Shown here: one piece after another, positions 61,360 to 64,000 of the stretch | Numbering within the stretch: position 1 is the stretch's first letter | How the letters are laid out: each line of letters begins with the position of its first letter | Origin: Acridotheres tristis | Taxonomy: Eukaryota; Chordata; Aves; Passeriformes; Sturnidae | Assembly: GCA_037013685.1 (NCBI GenBank) | Contig: CM072896.1 | Location: 14,209,444 to 14,273,443 of the forward strand | Direction of reading: 5' to 3' | DNA length: 64,000 bases | Made by a program: the position numbers and the translations under genes | The notes under the pieces: generated by a model | Database searches by the model: none | The model's input: only the letters and a program-made list of their open reading frames with translations | Told to the model about the DNA's origin: nothing

Positions 61360-64000
61360 GTTGTCCTCAAAATAACAAAAACTTATGGCATACTCTGAAC
61401 TGAGCCAGCCTAAGCAATATTGGATTAAAAATTCCCTCAACATTTTATCCAGATTTCTTATCTGATTCTATCCAAGACACACCCCATATCAATTGATATA
61501 CTCCTAATTTACACTAAGGAAAACATATTGAAATGCAGCTGGTCATAATTCTCATCAACATGGGGAAGACAGCTTGCTTTCAGCAGAATCAGGTTAAGAC
61601 ATGGGCAGAGCTGTCCAGAAAGCCTTTCACTTCAATACAAACCGAGGGCAGTGGGCTCAGAGCCAACACCACATTTTTCAGATTAGGTGCTCAGTCTGCT
61701 TCCTTCCCCCTCTCACTAGGAAGATTTTATTTCAGATCAAATGTGCTTACGATACATTTACCACTAGAGAGACTTTAGTTTTCAAACATGAAAATAAGGA
61801 ATAAAAAGATCTCATACACCTTTTCTGGTGGAGTTTAAAAGCGTCTGGAAGAAATACAAACAGGTGACACCTTTCCATTACCAGATCCCTGCCTAAATGC
61901 CTACTGGACCTGCAGCACATGCTGTGTTTGTGAACAAAGCCTCAACAATGATTTTAAAAAATAAAACCAAAGAAAATGGAGGTCACTTTCCTAAAAATCA
62001 GAAACTGCATCCTGATAAGATAAATTAACACTGGGAACATTTCTTGAGCTCCAGCTATGGAAACAATTTCTACACATAGGAGATGAATTACCTCACTTAA
62101 CTCGGTGAATGCTTTCTTAGCACAGAAAACAAGAACAACTACATATAAAAGAAGGAAAATAGCTGTCAGAGACTGATTAAAAGAAATCTCTGATCTCTCT
62201 GAGGAGTTCATAAAGTATGGCGTCACTTGGTTTCTTTCATTTCATTTTTAAACTCTTAAAATAAACAAGCACTGTTGTTTATTTCCATTCCTTCCACCAT
62301 CTTTTCTCTCCTTGATGCAAATCTCACCCTTTCCCTTTGAATCCAAGGAAAAGCCCAGCAGCAGAGTTCAGCCTTGAGCTCCTGCGTCCATGAACATCAG
62401 CTCCGAGTGCTGCTACACCAAGCTTCTCTTGCTTGGATATAGACAACAAGTGCTGGAGCATCTTATATGGCTTTAGCTAAAGTATTCTAGTATTTGATTT
62501 ATTAAAAATCTATGCATAATCTCTAGCTTAGGTTTAACTGCCAGCTTCCAGTCGTGACTCAAGAGCCTGCTTAGATCTGCTACCACTCTGAGTTCTCTTC
62601 TAAACAGCAGTCAGTAAACCATGTTCACCCTTGATTTGCTCTTGAAAGAGTTTCTTTAACCTCTCTTGAAGACTCTTCAGCCTGGAGTCACCTCAACAGC
62701 AAACTTGTAGATGTTTTCCAGATTCTCAGGATCCTATGAACACACAGACACTATACCAGGAGCAACAACAGCCTCACAGTACCTGCAGAGATGATTTTGC
62801 TCAACCTTCCCAAGAGCACACATCTACAACTTCACCCCAGAGGAATAATCTTACTCAATACCTGATTGCTACTTTAGGAGATTTTTTCCCCCCCAGTGTC
62901 ATTATTTTCAAGCTAATCTCTCCCATTTATCATGCATGGCCTCCCTTTCTTCCCCAAGTCTGTCTTTTCTTTCAGCATCTCTCATGTATGCTATTTAGAT
63001 GACCACAATTTGCCAAGAAGCAAAAATCCCTATGTCTAATCTGTCAGGTCGTTTTATCCCATCCTTCTGGAACTCTCCTAAGACAGTTTTCCTGGCAGCA
63101 CCTCCTTTGTTTTATTCCTCAGCCCTCCACATTTCAGCTGAGGGTTTCTTTACATACAAAACCCAACTGCACAGCTGAGCAGGACTGGACATGTAAGGAG
63201 GATGAAGCAGGACAACACTGAGTAACTGGCCATAGTATTTTATTCCACAGTATTTTATTCCAGGGATTTGGGGCTTCTTTGGCAACACTTGCATCCATTC
63301 ACGATGTGCAGAAAGAAAAGCCACAAACTCCTTTATTCTTTTGTTTCTCACGAAGATTAAAAAGTTTTTCTTGCTTTTTGCCCTGGGGAATAATAATTCA
63401 TCAGGAGATGATGCACTCCTTTGACACATCCCTTGGTTCCCATGCAGATTGGTATCGGCAGGAACAGCAGGCTTCCCCAGAACATATGTGCAAATATTCA
63501 AGAATAGCAAACACCAAGGATAAACATAGTTGGACCAAACAGCTTTGCTGAAGAGAAAGGAACGTCTGCAAATGGTTCTTTGCAGTATTACCTGAGGCCC
63601 CTGTATTCAATAACCTGGTCTTTCACTCAAAGAAACCTTTCTGATGAAGGGCATGCCCCTCAGCTTCCCCACAGGCTCAAAAAGGGGGTTCTAAATGAGC
63701 ATCTCCGGGACAAAAACAAATTATTATATACTTATTGCATACAGCATATTATTCTCCAAAGAAAGCAGCTTAAACATGTAGCCTTGATGAGAACTGATAT
63801 TTACTAATTATTGCCATTCATCAAATGAGTCCACCGAGCCTTAAGGCTGTGTTAGCGTTAAAATTTGACATTGAACTCCATAGTTTCTAAACTTTCATAA
63901 TTGAACTTGATCTGACTAATACATATTAATGATGTGTCCTTAGGATGATCCACTGGAATCTGTGTCAGTTGAAGAATGCTAGTAATTCTGAAGGGGACAC
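61360..64000. other. non-coding DNA, nothing recognised
   Basis: No gene or transposon is recognised. Frames of 132 codons (63112-63510, minus) and about 90 codons overlap on both strands and match no family I know. A 15-bp tandem duplication lies at 63234-63263. Confidence 0.5.
63234..63263. repeat. 15-bp tandem duplication
   Basis: AGTATTTTATTCCAC is followed directly by AGTATTTTATTCCAG, two adjacent copies differing at one base. It is a small local duplication. Confidence 0.9.

Overview
The window reads as vertebrate, and specifically bird, nuclear DNA with no protein-coding gene that I can recognise. The bird call rests on the interspersed repeats. Four fragments carry sequence typical of avian CR1 (chicken repeat 1) non-LTR retrotransposons, including the characteristic 3' end built on ATTCTGTGATTCT. 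CpG is scarce, AT-rich and moderately GC-rich blocks alternate, and open frames are short on both strands. I cannot name the species; the CR1 types fit a neoavian bird but do not prove it.

Layout. Positions 1-12285 are non-repetitive-looking, non-coding DNA with short low-complexity tracts. Positions 12287-14090 hold a T-rich/(AT)n microsatellite and then an AT-rich block dense in TAATTA-type motifs. CR1 fragments lie at 14181-14500 and 16761-16962, both with the element on the minus strand. AT-rich blocks recur near 20040-20300 and 24440-24980. A very old, degraded CR1-like piece lies at about 28085-28560, just after a strong splice-acceptor-like motif. From 28561 to 52800 the DNA is mostly featureless. 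Exceptions are a T-rich tract (34576-34612), a GC/CpG-enriched patch (about 37495-37830) and the longest open frame of the window (45404-46060, minus strand, 218 codons, unrecognised). The best-preserved repeat is the CR1 fragment at 52806-53535, which still shows the C-terminal end of its reverse-transcriptase ORF with a frameshift. At 54851-55021 there is an exon-like segment: good acceptor, good donor, 171 nt, open in one frame. A tiny CR1 3' end lies at 59393-59439, a probable MIR-type SINE at about 61165-61358, and a 15-bp tandem duplication at 63234-63263.

Interpretation. This is most likely intergenic (gene-desert) or deep intronic DNA. No genes act together here because none can be supported. 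I found no rRNA, tRNA, snRNA, CRISPR, bacterial or viral gene, and no undescribed system I can defend. The most useful leads are the exon-like segment at 54851-55021, the 218-codon frame at 45404-46060, and several AT-rich, homeodomain-motif-rich blocks that could be conserved regulatory elements. All need comparison with other bird genomes or with transcripts.
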